Part shown: piece after piece, positions 31,950 through 41,788 of the stretch
Layout of the letters: each line of letters begins with the position of its first letter
Numbering within the stretch: position 1 is the stretch's first letter
Origin: an uncultured Burkholderiales bacterium
Lineage (GTDB): Bacteria > Pseudomonadota > Gammaproteobacteria > Burkholderiales > Burkholderiaceae_C
Assembly: GCA_903828695.1 (NCBI GenBank)
Contig: CAIKNE010000133.1
Location: 1-64,000, forward strand
Reading direction: 5' to 3'
Length of the DNA: 64,000 nt
Position numbers and translations under genes: made by a program
The notes under the pieces: generated by a model
The model's database searches: none
The model's input: only the letters and a program-made list of their open reading frames with translations
Told to the model about the DNA's origin: nothing

Positions 31950-32312
31950 ATGATTGGGGGTAATTACCTAGACGGCATGCGCTACCCAAAGATCTTGACG
32001 ACTTACAAGCCCTACCGATCTAGTGATCTAAAAACAAGGAAAGTTATTTTGAACGCGGAACTAGAAAACATCTTAGAAATCACAAGTTCTAACGTATATG
32101 AGGGAATTGAAGTTAACGACACGTCTGATATGCAGCGAAAGTCACAAATCGTAAAAGACCTGATCAAGCTCATCAACGCCAAACAACTCACCCCTGAAGC
32201 GGCAGCTCAATTACTTGAAGTTGATCTGGCCCATCTGTTACGCATCAAACGTGGACAATTCAGAGAAATTAGCGAGACCAAGTTATTAGATATGCTCAAA
32301 AAACTTGGCTAA
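31950..32312 (+). CDS. HTH-domain protein (HigA2/HTH_37-like)
   Basis: KDLIKLINAKQLTPEAAAQLLEVDLAHLLRIKRGQFREISETKLLDML; start uncertain. Confidence 0.65.
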   Translation: MIGGNYLDGMRYPKILTTYKPYRSSDLKTRKVILNAELENILEITSSNVYEGIEVNDTSDMQRKSQIVKDLIKLINAKQLTPEAAAQLLEVDLAHLLRIKRGQFREISETKLLDMLKKLG

Positions 32313-32458
32313 GGTAAGTGAAGCTGCGTGAATTGATTCGTTTGCTGAGATCATTTCCTTATGATTTAAAATCACCGCAACCAGGCCTTGCTTTACCCAG
32401 AAACTCATGGTTAATCGCCCAAACAAGTGGGTCGTAATTAGCAAATCTTAAAGAGTAC

Positions 32459-32974
32459 ATGCAAAAACTAAGATTGATGGCGAATAGACACAAACGCTCA
32501 AGTTGCTCTCAAGCGACTTGGACTGTGTCTGTCCTTGTATTAACATTGTGTTTGTTAGTATCCCAATTTTTAGGATTCTTTCATGAGCTTTATCACCCTG
32601 GGTTCACTCTCGCTCCTACTCAACTTGGCCAACAGGTCAGCACTTCTCTAAGTAGACCCACATTTGAACGCACTAAGCAACACGACTCAGAAAGTTCAAT
32701 TGATCTTCGACATTTATTAGATTCTCATTTTGGTTATTTAGGCTCCGAAGTATGCGGCTCGTCTAATGATTCAAATGCCCAATGCTCGAACCAGGAAAAG
32801 CAAAGCTGTCATTTATTTGATGCATTAATGTATGGTGTTTGCCTTGGTGCAAGTATTTTTATACTTTTACTCGCAAAATATTCCTTTGCACTTACACAAA
32901 CCAGCCCCATTTACTGGGCGCAGCTACTACCCAAGTGGATTTATCAATCCAGAGCTCCCCCAATCTTCAATTAA
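32459..32974 (+). CDS. Small membrane protein with HELYHPG and CHLFDALMYG motifs, upstream of TonB receptor
   Basis: Two hydrophobic segments flanking a Cys/His-containing periplasmic-like region; co-directional with TonB system. Confidence 0.6.
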   Translation: MQKLRLMANRHKRSSCSQATWTVSVLVLTLCLLVSQFLGFFHELYHPGFTLAPTQLGQQVSTSLSRPTFERTKQHDSESSIDLRHLLDSHFGYLGSEVCGSSNDSNAQCSNQEKQSCHLFDALMYGVCLGASIFILLLAKYSFALTQTSPIYWAQLLPKWIYQSRAPPIFN

Positions 32975-33136
32975 AGCAAATTCGCGGATCTGTATTCAAT
33001 CAATTCATAATAATTGATTGAGCTTTTAGAATCTTATTAGATATTTATTTGCTTTTATACATTTCCAATATTTCCCCTAGGTACGCTTGAATCCATACGG
33101 TGAATAAGCGCCGCCCTACCGAAATGAGTATGAATT

Positions 33137-35662
33137 GTGAAGATTGCTAACCCAATTTCGAATGATGTAAATCTACTGCGACTCCTAAAGCATCCTGCTT
33201 TAGTATTGAAACGCTCAATCGCAAGCACCGCAAGCACCTCAAGCACACGCTGCGTAAAAGCGCTGACTTTGTGTAGTCTCTCACTTAGTCTATGGACAGT
33301 ACTTTTAGGTAGCGCATCTGCTGTGGGCATAGAGGGGACTATTCAAGATAGCCTTGGTCGAGCTCTCTCAGATGTCAGAATCGAACTACAAACAGCCCAG
33401 GGGCTCGTCATCTCAAGCACAGCCACCAACGCTCAGGGGCGTTATGCATTCAAAGACTTACCCCAAGGAACTTACGCCATAGCAGCTCAAAAGAAGGGGT
33501 TTTCCGCAGGCATCGGTATCTCGGTTGTTGAGCCGGCTCATCCCGCAACAACCGATATCACTTTGGCATCTGAGGAGGCACTTGAGATTGATTTGTTTGC
33601 AGAGCTAAAGCCTGCTCAAAGAAATGAAGTTTCAGCGAAAACGGGCGGAAGCATTTACCGCATGACGGCTGCAGACATTGAACAACTCCCTCAGGGAGAG
33701 AGCACTCCACTGAACCAAGTACTTTTAGACGCACCGGGGGTCATCAATGACTCATTCGGGCAAATTCACGTGCGCGGAGATCATGCCAACGTTCAGTATC
33801 AGATTAACGGCGTAATACTTCCACAAGGGTTGAGCGGCTTTGGTCAGAGTTTGGATACAAGGCTCGCTCAGAGCGTGGACCTTTTGACTGGAGCCTTACC
33901 AGCCCAGTACGGATTTAACACTGCCGCTGTGGTTGATATCAGGACTAAATCTAAACTGGAGGACGCAGGGTCGTTAAGTCTCATGGCCGGCAATTATGAA
34001 ACCCTTAACCCCAGCTTTCAGTTGGGTGGAACGAAAGAGGAGTTCTCATACTTTGTGACGGGGTCTTTTTTAACGAATAACGTAGGAATTGAAAACCCTA
34101 CGCCCTCTTTAAACCCTGTGCATGACACAACACATCAAGGCAAAGGATTTGGATATCTGTCGTACTTTGTTGACGCAACGACCAAATTCACACTGATGGG
34201 CGGGACTTATTCTGGTACTTACCAAATACCCAACAGCCCAGGCAAGCTTGGGGGCAGCGCTAACCCGCCAACCAACCCCTATTACAGGTTGTATAACGCT
34301 ACAACTCCAAACCCCTATGCGCCCACCATTGATTACAGCGCAAATGCACCCGTAGCGGTCAACTCACTGAACGTAAACGATCAACAAGCTGAGCAAAATG
34401 AGTTCTTAGTACTCTCCCTTGAGCAATCGCTGAGTAGTCGGTTGAGCTATCAGACGTCCATATTCACCAATTACGCGACCAAACATTATCTACCCGACAC
34501 AAGCGGAAATTTGTACTTTAACGCAGTCGCCTCCAACGTCCTTAAAACCAGTTTTACCACTGGGCTACAAACCGATGTCACCTACGCTTTGAATGAATCG
34601 CACACCGTTAAGATGGGTATGGTAGAGCGTCTTGAGAATGTGTCTACAGAGGATTCCTCCCAAGTCTACGCTTTGAACCCTTCGACCGGTGTCGTGACCG
34701 CAAACCCCTATAGTGTGGCCGACAACAGCGCCAGAAACGGCAACTTACAAATAGGCTTTTACGCTCAAGATGCCTGGCAACAAAGCTCTAAGTTGTCCAT
34801 CAATTACGGCCTTCGTTTTGATTATTTTCAAGCTTTTGTGAACGCGAACCAATTAAGTCCTAGGGTTGGAATAGTCTTTAAAGAGTCGGAATCAACTACC
34901 CTTCACGCTGCTTACTCGCATTACTTTACACCGCCTCCGAATGAGTTAGTCTCAACAAGCACTCAGAATACTTTCGCTTACACCACCAATGCAATACCCG
35001 GATTGAACTCTTCGGTGAAAGCGGAGATCGGCGATTATTACGATCTGGGCGTCACGCAAAGGGTGACTCAGAAATATTCAATAGGAATTGATGCTTACCT
35101 TAAAAACACTCAAAACACATTGGATGAGGGGCAATTTGGACCAGCTTTAATATTGACCCCCTTCAATTATGCATACGGACGAATTTACGGAATTGAATGG
35201 ACCAACTCATTCAAAGAAGGTAACTTTAGCGCCTATCTCAATATCAGTGACAACGTTAGCCTTGCAAAGAATATCATCTCAAGTCAATATCTCTTTGATC
35301 AACAAACACTGAATTACGCAGCCAACAACTGGATAAGTGTCGACCATGAGCAAACACACTCGTTATCGGGCGGGACCTCTTATTTATGGTCGGGTACTCG
35401 ATTGAGCGCGAGTATGATTTACGCAAGTGGCTTAAGAGAGGGCTTTGCCAACACAGGCACACTCCCCTCCTATTCGGTATTAAATGTGGGCGCAAGTCGT
35501 ACGATCCGAACCACAGGCATAGGCCCACTTGAGTACAGGCTGGTCATCAACAATGCACTGGACCGCATTTATGAAATCCGCGACGGTAGTGGTATCGGCG
35601 TTTACGCCCCTCAGTACGGACAGCGAAGAGCATTTTATTTTGGCATCAACAAGAAGTTTTAA
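33137..35662 (+). CDS. TonB-dependent receptor with N-terminal carboxypeptidase-regulatory-like domain
   Basis: GTIQDSLGRALSDVRIELQTAQGLVISSTATNAQGRYAFKDLPQGTYAIAAQKKGFS; plug and beta-barrel, ends in FYFGINKKF. Confidence 0.92.
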   Translation: MKIANPISNDVNLLRLLKHPALVLKRSIASTASTSSTRCVKALTLCSLSLSLWTVLLGSASAVGIEGTIQDSLGRALSDVRIELQTAQGLVISSTATNAQGRYAFKDLPQGTYAIAAQKKGFSAGIGISVVEPAHPATTDITLASEEALEIDLFAELKPAQRNEVSAKTGGSIYRMTAADIEQLPQGESTPLNQVLLDAPGVINDSFGQIHVRGDHANVQYQINGVILPQGLSGFGQSLDTRLAQSVDLLTGALPAQYGFNTAAVVDIRTKSKLEDAGSLSLMAGNYETLNPSFQLGGTKEEFSYFVTGSFLTNNVGIENPTPSLNPVHDTTHQGKGFGYLSYFVDATTKFTLMGGTYSGTYQIPNSPGKLGGSANPPTNPYYRLYNATTPNPYAPTIDYSANAPVAVNSLNVNDQQAEQNEFLVLSLEQSLSSRLSYQTSIFTNYATKHYLPDTSGNLYFNAVASNVLKTSFTTGLQTDVTYALNESHTVKMGMVERLENVSTEDSSQVYALNPSTGVVTANPYSVADNSARNGNLQIGFYAQDAWQQSSKLSINYGLRFDYFQAFVNANQLSPRVGIVFKESESTTLHAAYSHYFTPPPNELVSTSTQNTFAYTTNAIPGLNSSVKAEIGDYYDLGVTQRVTQKYSIGIDAYLKNTQNTLDEGQFGPALILTPFNYAYGRIYGIEWTNSFKEGNFSAYLNISDNVSLAKNIISSQYLFDQQTLNYAANNWISVDHEQTHSLSGGTSYLWSGTRLSASMIYASGLREGFANTGTLPSYSVLNVGASRTIRTTGIGPLEYRLVINNALDRIYEIRDGSGIGVYAPQYGQRRAFYFGINKKF

Positions 35663-35704
35663 ATGACGCGTTTCTTGCTCATAGCCATCCTAACTGCACT
35701 CAAT

Positions 35705-35731
35705 GAACAGATCGAACAGATCAAATAGATC
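35705..35731. repeat. 9-bp tandem repeat GAACAGATC x2 + AAATAGATC, noncoding
   Basis: Direct reading. Confidence 0.85.
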
Positions 35732-35779
35732 ATCATTCACACCTAATTACAAATTCAAATACATTTTGGAGTCACTATT

Positions 35780-36433
35780 ATGCAAGACATCTACGAAGCC
35801 TTAGAGACCATTAAAGCAGGAGGAGCGGTGGTTTACCCCCTTTTTCTTCTCGCCATCGTTGCCTTGGTCATTATCTTGGATAAGGTATACGTCTATAACA
35901 GTTTCATGAAAATAACACCCTCTATTGCTGCCTTGATTGAAAACTACGGGTTTGAGTGGAGTGCACTGCATGAGGAAATGAAGCAATTAGGACCGAATAA
36001 TTATTACTATAGATTTATGGATGTGATTGCACAAAACAAATCTCACCCCGCATGGTGGGTCGAGTCCAGAGCCAACGATGAGTCCCAACTCATAGAAAAA
36101 GCTTTGAGCAGGCACCTTTGGGTACTGGAGACCATAGTGACTGCAGCTCCACTGCTCGGATTATTGGGAACCATAACAGGTATGATGCACTCCTTCCAAT
36201 TATTTGGTGGCACTGGACTCGTCGACCCGACTGGCGTCACGGGTGGGGTTGCTCAGGCGCTGATTGCAACTGGGATCGGCTTATTCATTGCAATCATTGC
36301 CCTTTTTGCGTTCAATTATTTCTCTAAGCAGCAAGCACAGGCACTTGATGAATTAGAGCGCTTGGGAACAAGGTTGGTTGACAGCATTCGCATGGCCGAA
36401 GAAAAAGCGCGTATCGTTGCAGGAGGAGTTTGA
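35780..36433 (+). CDS. exbB: MotA/TolQ/ExbB proton channel family protein
   Basis: TAAPLLGLLGTITGMMHSFQLFGG; ALIATGIGLFIAIIAL. Confidence 0.93.
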   Translation: MQDIYEALETIKAGGAVVYPLFLLAIVALVIILDKVYVYNSFMKITPSIAALIENYGFEWSALHEEMKQLGPNNYYYRFMDVIAQNKSHPAWWVESRANDESQLIEKALSRHLWVLETIVTAAPLLGLLGTITGMMHSFQLFGGTGLVDPTGVTGGVAQALIATGIGLFIAIIALFAFNYFSKQQAQALDELERLGTRLVDSIRMAEEKARIVAGGV

Positions 36434-36434
36434 G

Positions 36435-36839
36435 ATGAAAATCAAAAGATCTCGGTCCACCCGTAAAGGCCGCATTGAGATTATTCCCATGATCGATGTG
36501 ATGTTCTTTTTATTAGCAACCTTCATGCTCGCATCGCTTTCAATGCAAAACTTACACTCATTGCCTGTTAATCTGCCTGAGGGGCATGCTGATCCTATGA
36601 AGTCGAAAACTCCCGTGACCCTCACCATCACCAAGGAGAGCGAACTATTTTTGGACAAAAGACATGTAACGCTTGAATCACTCGCGGCGACTTTGAAGCC
36701 CCTATTAGAGAGTAATCAAGCCAGCGTCATCGTCTCTGCTGATAGCGCCGCACCCAACGGGATCACCGTACAAGCTATGTTAAAGGCAAGACAAGCGGGA
36801 GCACAGCACTTCTTAATTGCAGTCAAACATGTCGATTAG
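36435..36839 (+). CDS. exbD: Biopolymer transport protein ExbD
   Basis: RKGRIEIIPMIDVMFFLLATFML; start at 36435 immediately after exbB. Confidence 0.92.
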   Translation: MKIKRSRSTRKGRIEIIPMIDVMFFLLATFMLASLSMQNLHSLPVNLPEGHADPMKSKTPVTLTITKESELFLDKRHVTLESLAATLKPLLESNQASVIVSADSAAPNGITVQAMLKARQAGAQHFLIAVKHVD

Positions 36840-37557
36840 CCAAGACCTGAGTGCCAGCGTACAAATGCTCGGTTTTGATGATCCAACAAAGCGTTTGCTC
36901 TGGACTGTTCCAAGCGCCCTGCTCATCTGGATAATCATAGTTGGGTTGCTCGCAGGTGGTCTTAAGGACTCGACCCCGAGCATTCCCCAACCCAGCGAGA
37001 TGCAAGCAGAGTTGGTTGAGGAAGCGGAGGCACCAAAACCTGCACCCAGATTAGCTGCCGCACAGGCCTCCCCCAAACTTGCGGCAGTAGCAGCGGTATC
37101 ACCCATTACGACCGTTACTCCCGTTACTCCCGCTACGCCACCTGTCCAAGGCCTACCACCTCAAGCTACACCGTCCGTAAAAAGTGCTTCAAGTGCTGAC
37201 TCAGGATTGCCTACCCCCACCCCTACCTCCAAATCGAACTCTGAGCAGTCCGCTAACACAAGCACTTTACCGGGGTCGGGTCTAGGTAATCAAAGCGCTG
37301 CTCGAGCGCTCCTTCAACCGATGCCACACATACCCGAGAGTCTGCGGGAAGAGGCCCTTCAAGCCCAGGCTGTTGCAAGATTTTCGATTGGGGTTGACGG
37401 GGTCGTAACGGTTGAGTGGGTGAAGCCCACTCAGAATACTGTTTTAAACAGATTGTTACTGGATACTTTAAAGAATTGGAAATTCTTTCCTGCAATAAAG
37501 GACGGTAAGCCTATTGCATCAACTCAAGAAATTGTTATCAAAGTAGACCTTAAATAA
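36829..37557 (+). CDS. tonB: Energy transducer TonB
   Basis: N-terminal TM, Pro-rich linker, C-terminal ARFSIGVDGVVTVEWVKPTQNTVLNRLLLDTLKNWKFFPA; overlaps exbD by 11 bp. Confidence 0.9.
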   Translation: MSISQDLSASVQMLGFDDPTKRLLWTVPSALLIWIIIVGLLAGGLKDSTPSIPQPSEMQAELVEEAEAPKPAPRLAAAQASPKLAAVAAVSPITTVTPVTPATPPVQGLPPQATPSVKSASSADSGLPTPTPTSKSNSEQSANTSTLPGSGLGNQSAARALLQPMPHIPESLREEALQAQAVARFSIGVDGVVTVEWVKPTQNTVLNRLLLDTLKNWKFFPAIKDGKPIASTQEIVIKVDLK

Positions 37558-37588
37558 AAAAAACCACCTGCTATTTGAAGCAAGTGGT
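37554..37588 (-). terminator. Hairpin terminator for the minus-strand aldolase gene
   Basis: ACCACcTGC...GCAaGTGGT with A-run to its left (T-run on minus strand). Confidence 0.75.
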
Positions 37589-37661
37589 CTCAAATCTCAA
37601 CCTTGGTAAAAATAGAATCGACACTTGCCGAAATCTCTTTAACCATTGCCGTGATTATTTC

Positions 37662-38420
37662 TTAAAACTCCCTTGCCAACGCTTCTGCGGCCCGCGCGAG
37701 TAGGGCTGCGTCTACGCCAACCGCCGTAAAGGTAGTGCCGCAACGGATGTATTCTTTAACCAGTGGTTTATCCCCGCTTAGTATTCCCGCACCTTTGCCG
37801 CAGGCCCGTATCCGCTTAATCGCATCTTCAATAGTTTGGGTGACGCTCGGGTGATCTTGTTGGCCAGGAAACCCAAGACTGGCGGACAAATCTGCGGGTC
37901 CAATAAATACACCGTCAACGCCATCTACACTGGCGATTGCCTCCAAATGATCAAGGGCGCTTTGAGTTTCAATTTGAACCAATAGACACAATTCATCCTC
38001 ACAGACTTTCATGTAGTCCTTCACTCGCCCAAAATGAGTGGCTCGGGTCACCGAGCTCACGCCCCTAATCCCCCTTGGGGCATAACGCATCGAGCGCACG
38101 GCTTGCTCTGCCTCCTCAGCGGTTTGAACATAAGGCAATAAAAGGGTTTGAGCACCAATATCGAGAAGTCTCTTGATGAGTAGCGGATCGTTCCAGACGG
38201 GTCTAACCACTGCATGAACAGGATAGGCCGCAAGGACTTGCAACTGCGCCAAAATAGTGTCCATCTCGTTGGGCGAGTGTTCCATGTCCAAAAGCATCCA
38301 ATCAAACCCAGCCCCGGCCAAAGCTTCTGTTGAATACGAACTCGCAAGCGTGGTCCACAAGCCTTTTTGATGAACATGTTGGAGCAAAGCTTCTTTGAAT
38401 TTGTTTTTGGGAATTTGCAT
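37662..38420 (-). CDS. hpaI: HpcH/HpaI family aldolase
   Basis: GFDWMLLDMEHSPNEM, VDGVFIGPADLSASLGFPGQ. Confidence 0.9.
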   Translation of the reverse strand: MQIPKNKFKEALLQHVHQKGLWTTLASSYSTEALAGAGFDWMLLDMEHSPNEMDTILAQLQVLAAYPVHAVVRPVWNDPLLIKRLLDIGAQTLLLPYVQTAEEAEQAVRSMRYAPRGIRGVSSVTRATHFGRVKDYMKVCEDELCLLVQIETQSALDHLEAIASVDGVDGVFIGPADLSASLGFPGQQDHPSVTQTIEDAIKRIRACGKGAGILSGDKPLVKEYIRCGTTFTAVGVDAALLARAAEALAREF

Positions 38421-38541
38421 GAGTAGGTATGTAGACGGGTGGAATTAGATGCTCAATAACTGATAGTTAGATCTATTATGGGGTATTTCTAAGATCTTAA
38501 ACCTGAGCACCTAACAAACAGAAATGCAGTTTTAAAAAAGC

Positions 38542-38570
38542 AAAAAAAAATCACAGCCAAAGTCTGTGAT
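38542..38570 (-). terminator. Hairpin terminator on minus strand
   Basis: AAAAAAAAATCACAG-CCAAAGT-CTGTGAT; T-run on minus strand. Confidence 0.75.
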
Positions 38571-38678
38571 TGGGGTGACACGCCTCTTGTGAGGGAATCA
38601 AATTTTAGGCTTCTGGGTAGTTTATTCGTTTCATCTACCTATTCAACGAGCCAGAACAACGTAACAGTTGACAGGATA

Positions 38679-38870
38679 TTAAGCCTTCAAACCTCTCATG
38701 TCGCCGTATATACGCGCAGCAGGGCGGCTCTTTTGTTCGGCCTCTTGAGCGACTTGGGCTCGCAAACGATCAAAGGAGGCTTTGATTTTGGAAGCCTCGT
38801 AAGAGACCTTCAAAAATCGTTGTTCAAATCTCAAAACCAACGAGTCAGCCGATTGTGTGGATTTTTCCAT
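38679..38870 (-). CDS. Small charged/helical protein (63 aa)
   Basis: MEKSTQSADSLVLRFEQRFLKVSYEASKIKASFDRLRAQVAQEAEQKSRPAARIYGDMRGLKA; upstream AAGG RBS; minus-strand terminator downstream. Confidence 0.6.
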   Translation of the reverse strand: MEKSTQSADSLVLRFEQRFLKVSYEASKIKASFDRLRAQVAQEAEQKSRPAARIYGDMRGLKA

Positions 38871-39051
38871 TTTTCTTACCTTAGTAATCAATGGATGTTC
38901 AACGCATCAGGCTTAGAGTTGGTGCACATAAATTTAAAATATTTTCATATAAATTCACAAATAACAATAAATTAATACTAAGTAATTATTTATTTACAAA
39001 AATGAACCAAAAAGGGATCTTAAATAGTTGAAAATTAAGCACCAAAATCGT

Positions 39052-39249
39052 TTATTTCTGCACCTGAACTGGAAAGTTATCCGGTCTTTTCATTTTTAAT
39101 TGGGTGACTGGGCGCTTGTCATCTTTGCTGTGATCTACCTTTTGGGTAAATTGTTTGGCATTCGCATCCCTGACCATATCAAATGCCCAGGACTGACCCG
39201 AAGTGGTCCATAGTGCTGAAATGATGACGATAACTAATTTTGACTTCAT
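39052..39249 (-). CDS. Small secreted protein (65 aa)
   Basis: MKSKLVIVIISALWTTSGQSWAFD signal peptide; hydrophilic remainder. Confidence 0.55.
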   Translation of the reverse strand: MKSKLVIVIISALWTTSGQSWAFDMVRDANAKQFTQKVDHSKDDKRPVTQLKMKRPDNFPVQVQK

Positions 39250-39473
39250 GATTTATACCCTTTAAATGTAAAGACTAACACTTAATAAGCAAAATCAGAA
39301 CCACCCTACTTTGACGATTTTTTGGCGGATTAACCCACGTTGGCCCGTTTTGAGCCGAGTTTGTGATGCTCAAACACTACTCAAACACTGTTATCAGCAG
39401 TAAACAAATACTTCAGTTAGCATTCAGCAGTGATTGCTTTTTGTCATAGCAATCCAATTTTAGGAAAAACACA

Positions 39474-40259
39474 ATGTCTACTGCCCCCTCCAGGCCAATT
39501 CCAAGCCATAGCGCACAACCCTTGACTAAACCCTGGGTTGCACGGGTGATTGCGGGCATTCATTTGGTCGCGTCCTTGATGATGGGCGCTGGTTTTGCTG
39601 CAGCGCAAACCGTGAACAACGAGTGGGACCTTTTATTGCAAAGCCCCCTCAGGCTTGACAAGGATCTGGCTCAAGATCCAACCAGGAAGCCCCTTGAACT
39701 CCTCAGTTTCGCCAAGGTCAAGCCAGGGTGGCGAGTGATGGATGTGTATTCAGGGGGTGGGTACACCGCTCAATTAATGGCACTCGCTGTAACCCCCAGC
39801 GGTAAAGTTTTTGCACAAACAGATAAACCCTCAAAATCATTAGAGGAGAGACTCTCACTTCACCCGCAAAATAATATAGAGCTCCTCCAGCGTCCGATGG
39901 ACGACTTGGCACCACCCAACTCGGAAAAGCTAGATCTCATCACCCTTATTTACTCGTATCACGATATTGCCTATATGCCCATCGATAGGTTGAAGATGGA
40001 CAAATCGATTTACGACGCATTAAAGTACGGCGGACTCTTTGTAATTATTGATCACTCTGCTCAGGAGGGGTCAGGGCTTAGGGATATACGCACCCTCCAC
40101 CGCATTGATAAGAAACTGGTGATACAAGACTTTTTAAGCGTTGGCTTTAAATTGGAGCAAGAGGGTGATTTCTTGCAAAATCAGCTCGATCCTAGAGACC
40201 AAACCTCAGGCAAAATGAATCCGCCGGCAGACGGATTTGTTTTAAGATTTAAAAAATAA
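39474..40259 (+). CDS. Class I SAM-dependent methyltransferase-like protein with signal peptide
   Basis: LELLSFAKVKPGWRVMDVYSGGGYTAQLMALAV; hydrophobic N-terminus ending AAAQ. Confidence 0.82.
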   Translation: MSTAPSRPIPSHSAQPLTKPWVARVIAGIHLVASLMMGAGFAAAQTVNNEWDLLLQSPLRLDKDLAQDPTRKPLELLSFAKVKPGWRVMDVYSGGGYTAQLMALAVTPSGKVFAQTDKPSKSLEERLSLHPQNNIELLQRPMDDLAPPNSEKLDLITLIYSYHDIAYMPIDRLKMDKSIYDALKYGGLFVIIDHSAQEGSGLRDIRTLHRIDKKLVIQDFLSVGFKLEQEGDFLQNQLDPRDQTSGKMNPPADGFVLRFKK

Positions 40260-40262
40260 AAC

Positions 40263-41504
40263 CTATTTTGGTTTAAAAAGATTAGTGACCGCAGACTTCC
40301 AACGGTGATATATGGGGCGGGCTCGCTGCTGTTCACTCTCACCAGGCTCTGAGTGTCGGGGGGCACCCTGCGGAGCGGCTAAACCTTCAATACCCTGCAC
40401 ATTTTGAGCTTGAGTGTATTGATTCATAATTTGTGTGCTCATTTCGGCTATTTGATGTACCGATTCCTCCAAGCTCTTTGAGTCAATGGTTAAGTTCGTA
40501 AAAAGTGGCATTTGCTCGGGATTAACGTCAAGGGACTGCTGCAGCTGCACCTTTTGAGGAACCGTTTCATCGGCGCTCTCCTGCACAATCCTCCTACTCG
40601 GTGAGCCCGGCGCTGATTTAAGCTTAGGCTGGGCAACTGGGGCCGGTTTGATGACGTCGTTAGCAGACACAATTTTGGTTGCAGATCCAGGGGTCATGAT
40701 TTTGGAGATGACAAACTCACACACCAAACCGTTATAAGGGGCCGGATGCTCGACATCAGGAACCTCTAGCACGCTATGGGGGTAAATTTTTTGGAACTCA
40801 TCAACTTGCATTGCAGTACAAATCACCGAGTCCTGAGCATGAATCAAAGAAATGGGGCCCTTGAAGTTTTGAACGATATTTGCAAATCGCATCCCCATCA
40901 AATCGGATTTGTAGGGCAAGTCAAAATGCGCTGGATCTTGCACAGCTCTTACAGCCGCAGGTGAAACGCGCAAAGACCTGGCGATGTCATTGATATCTAA
41001 TGACGCCGCTGTTTTAAATGCTCCTTTGCCCATCGTTCCAAATAGTTTGTAAATGGACCACCACGGCAAGCTCAAGCCTACATCGTTCAAAATAACGGAC
41101 GATACAACGTTGTGAGAGCCCGCGGCTAAATACATAGCCAAGATACCCCCCATACTTGTGCCTAGCAGATGAATTTTGACAGGCTTAGTGAGATGGGTTT
41201 CTTTGATGTGATTGAGAAACAATTCCAAATCACTCAAATAAAGCTTCATGCTATAAATATCAGAGTGCTCAAGGGAGTCTGAGTCCCCTCTTCCGCATAG
41301 GTCAACACTGACCGCTCGACACGTCGCTGCCTCATCCACCTTCTCGAGCAAGGTTGAAAATGTATCCCTTGTCTCTAAGATGCCTGGAATGCAAATGAGT
41401 ATTTGTTCACTGCGCTTATCCCCTACCTCACTATAGGCTAGGCTTCGTTTAACACCGGATTGACCAATGACAAAACGGTGAATCAGTTCAGGTTTAGATG
41501 CCAC
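40263..41504 (-). CDS. Alpha/beta hydrolase with about 150-residue low-complexity C-terminal tail
   Basis: ILICIPGILETRDTFSTLL, VDLCGRGDSD, HLLGTSMGGILAMYLA; Pro/Gln/Ser-rich tail. Confidence 0.82.
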   Translation of the reverse strand: MASKPELIHRFVIGQSGVKRSLAYSEVGDKRSEQILICIPGILETRDTFSTLLEKVDEAATCRAVSVDLCGRGDSDSLEHSDIYSMKLYLSDLELFLNHIKETHLTKPVKIHLLGTSMGGILAMYLAAGSHNVVSSVILNDVGLSLPWWSIYKLFGTMGKGAFKTAASLDINDIARSLRVSPAAVRAVQDPAHFDLPYKSDLMGMRFANIVQNFKGPISLIHAQDSVICTAMQVDEFQKIYPHSVLEVPDVEHPAPYNGLVCEFVISKIMTPGSATKIVSANDVIKPAPVAQPKLKSAPGSPSRRIVQESADETVPQKVQLQQSLDVNPEQMPLFTNLTIDSKSLEESVHQIAEMSTQIMNQYTQAQNVQGIEGLAAPQGAPRHSEPGESEQQRARPIYHRWKSAVTNLFKPK

Positions 41505-41628
41505 AATTTTTTCTCAAAAACGACCCAACCTGCAACGGCCCGGTTACCTCGCTATGAGGCAAACCTGAGGACCAATAAGATGTATGAACGCTATGAAGCC
41601 TGTGCAACGGGTAACAAAAATGGATGAA

Positions 41629-41656
41629 CACTGGATGAAGCGTTTTTCACCCAGTG
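41629..41656. repeat. Imperfect inverted repeat CACTGGATGAA-N6-TTCACCCAGTG
   Basis: 11-bp arms with one mismatch. Confidence 0.75.
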
Positions 41657-41763
41657 CATAACGTTACACTAATTTAGTGCCAACAAAGTGACATAGAACA
41701 TAACTTTGCTAGTCTTTTGGGACGAACCGTGTGAATATGGAACAAAAATGGGCCGGAAGAACT

Positions 41764-41788
41764 TAAATGATCACTGAGTGATCATTTA
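41764..41788. repeat. Perfect 11-bp inverted repeat TAAATGATCAC-TGA-GTGATCATTTA
   Basis: Direct reading; 47 bp beyond the dctA stop. Confidence 0.85.
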
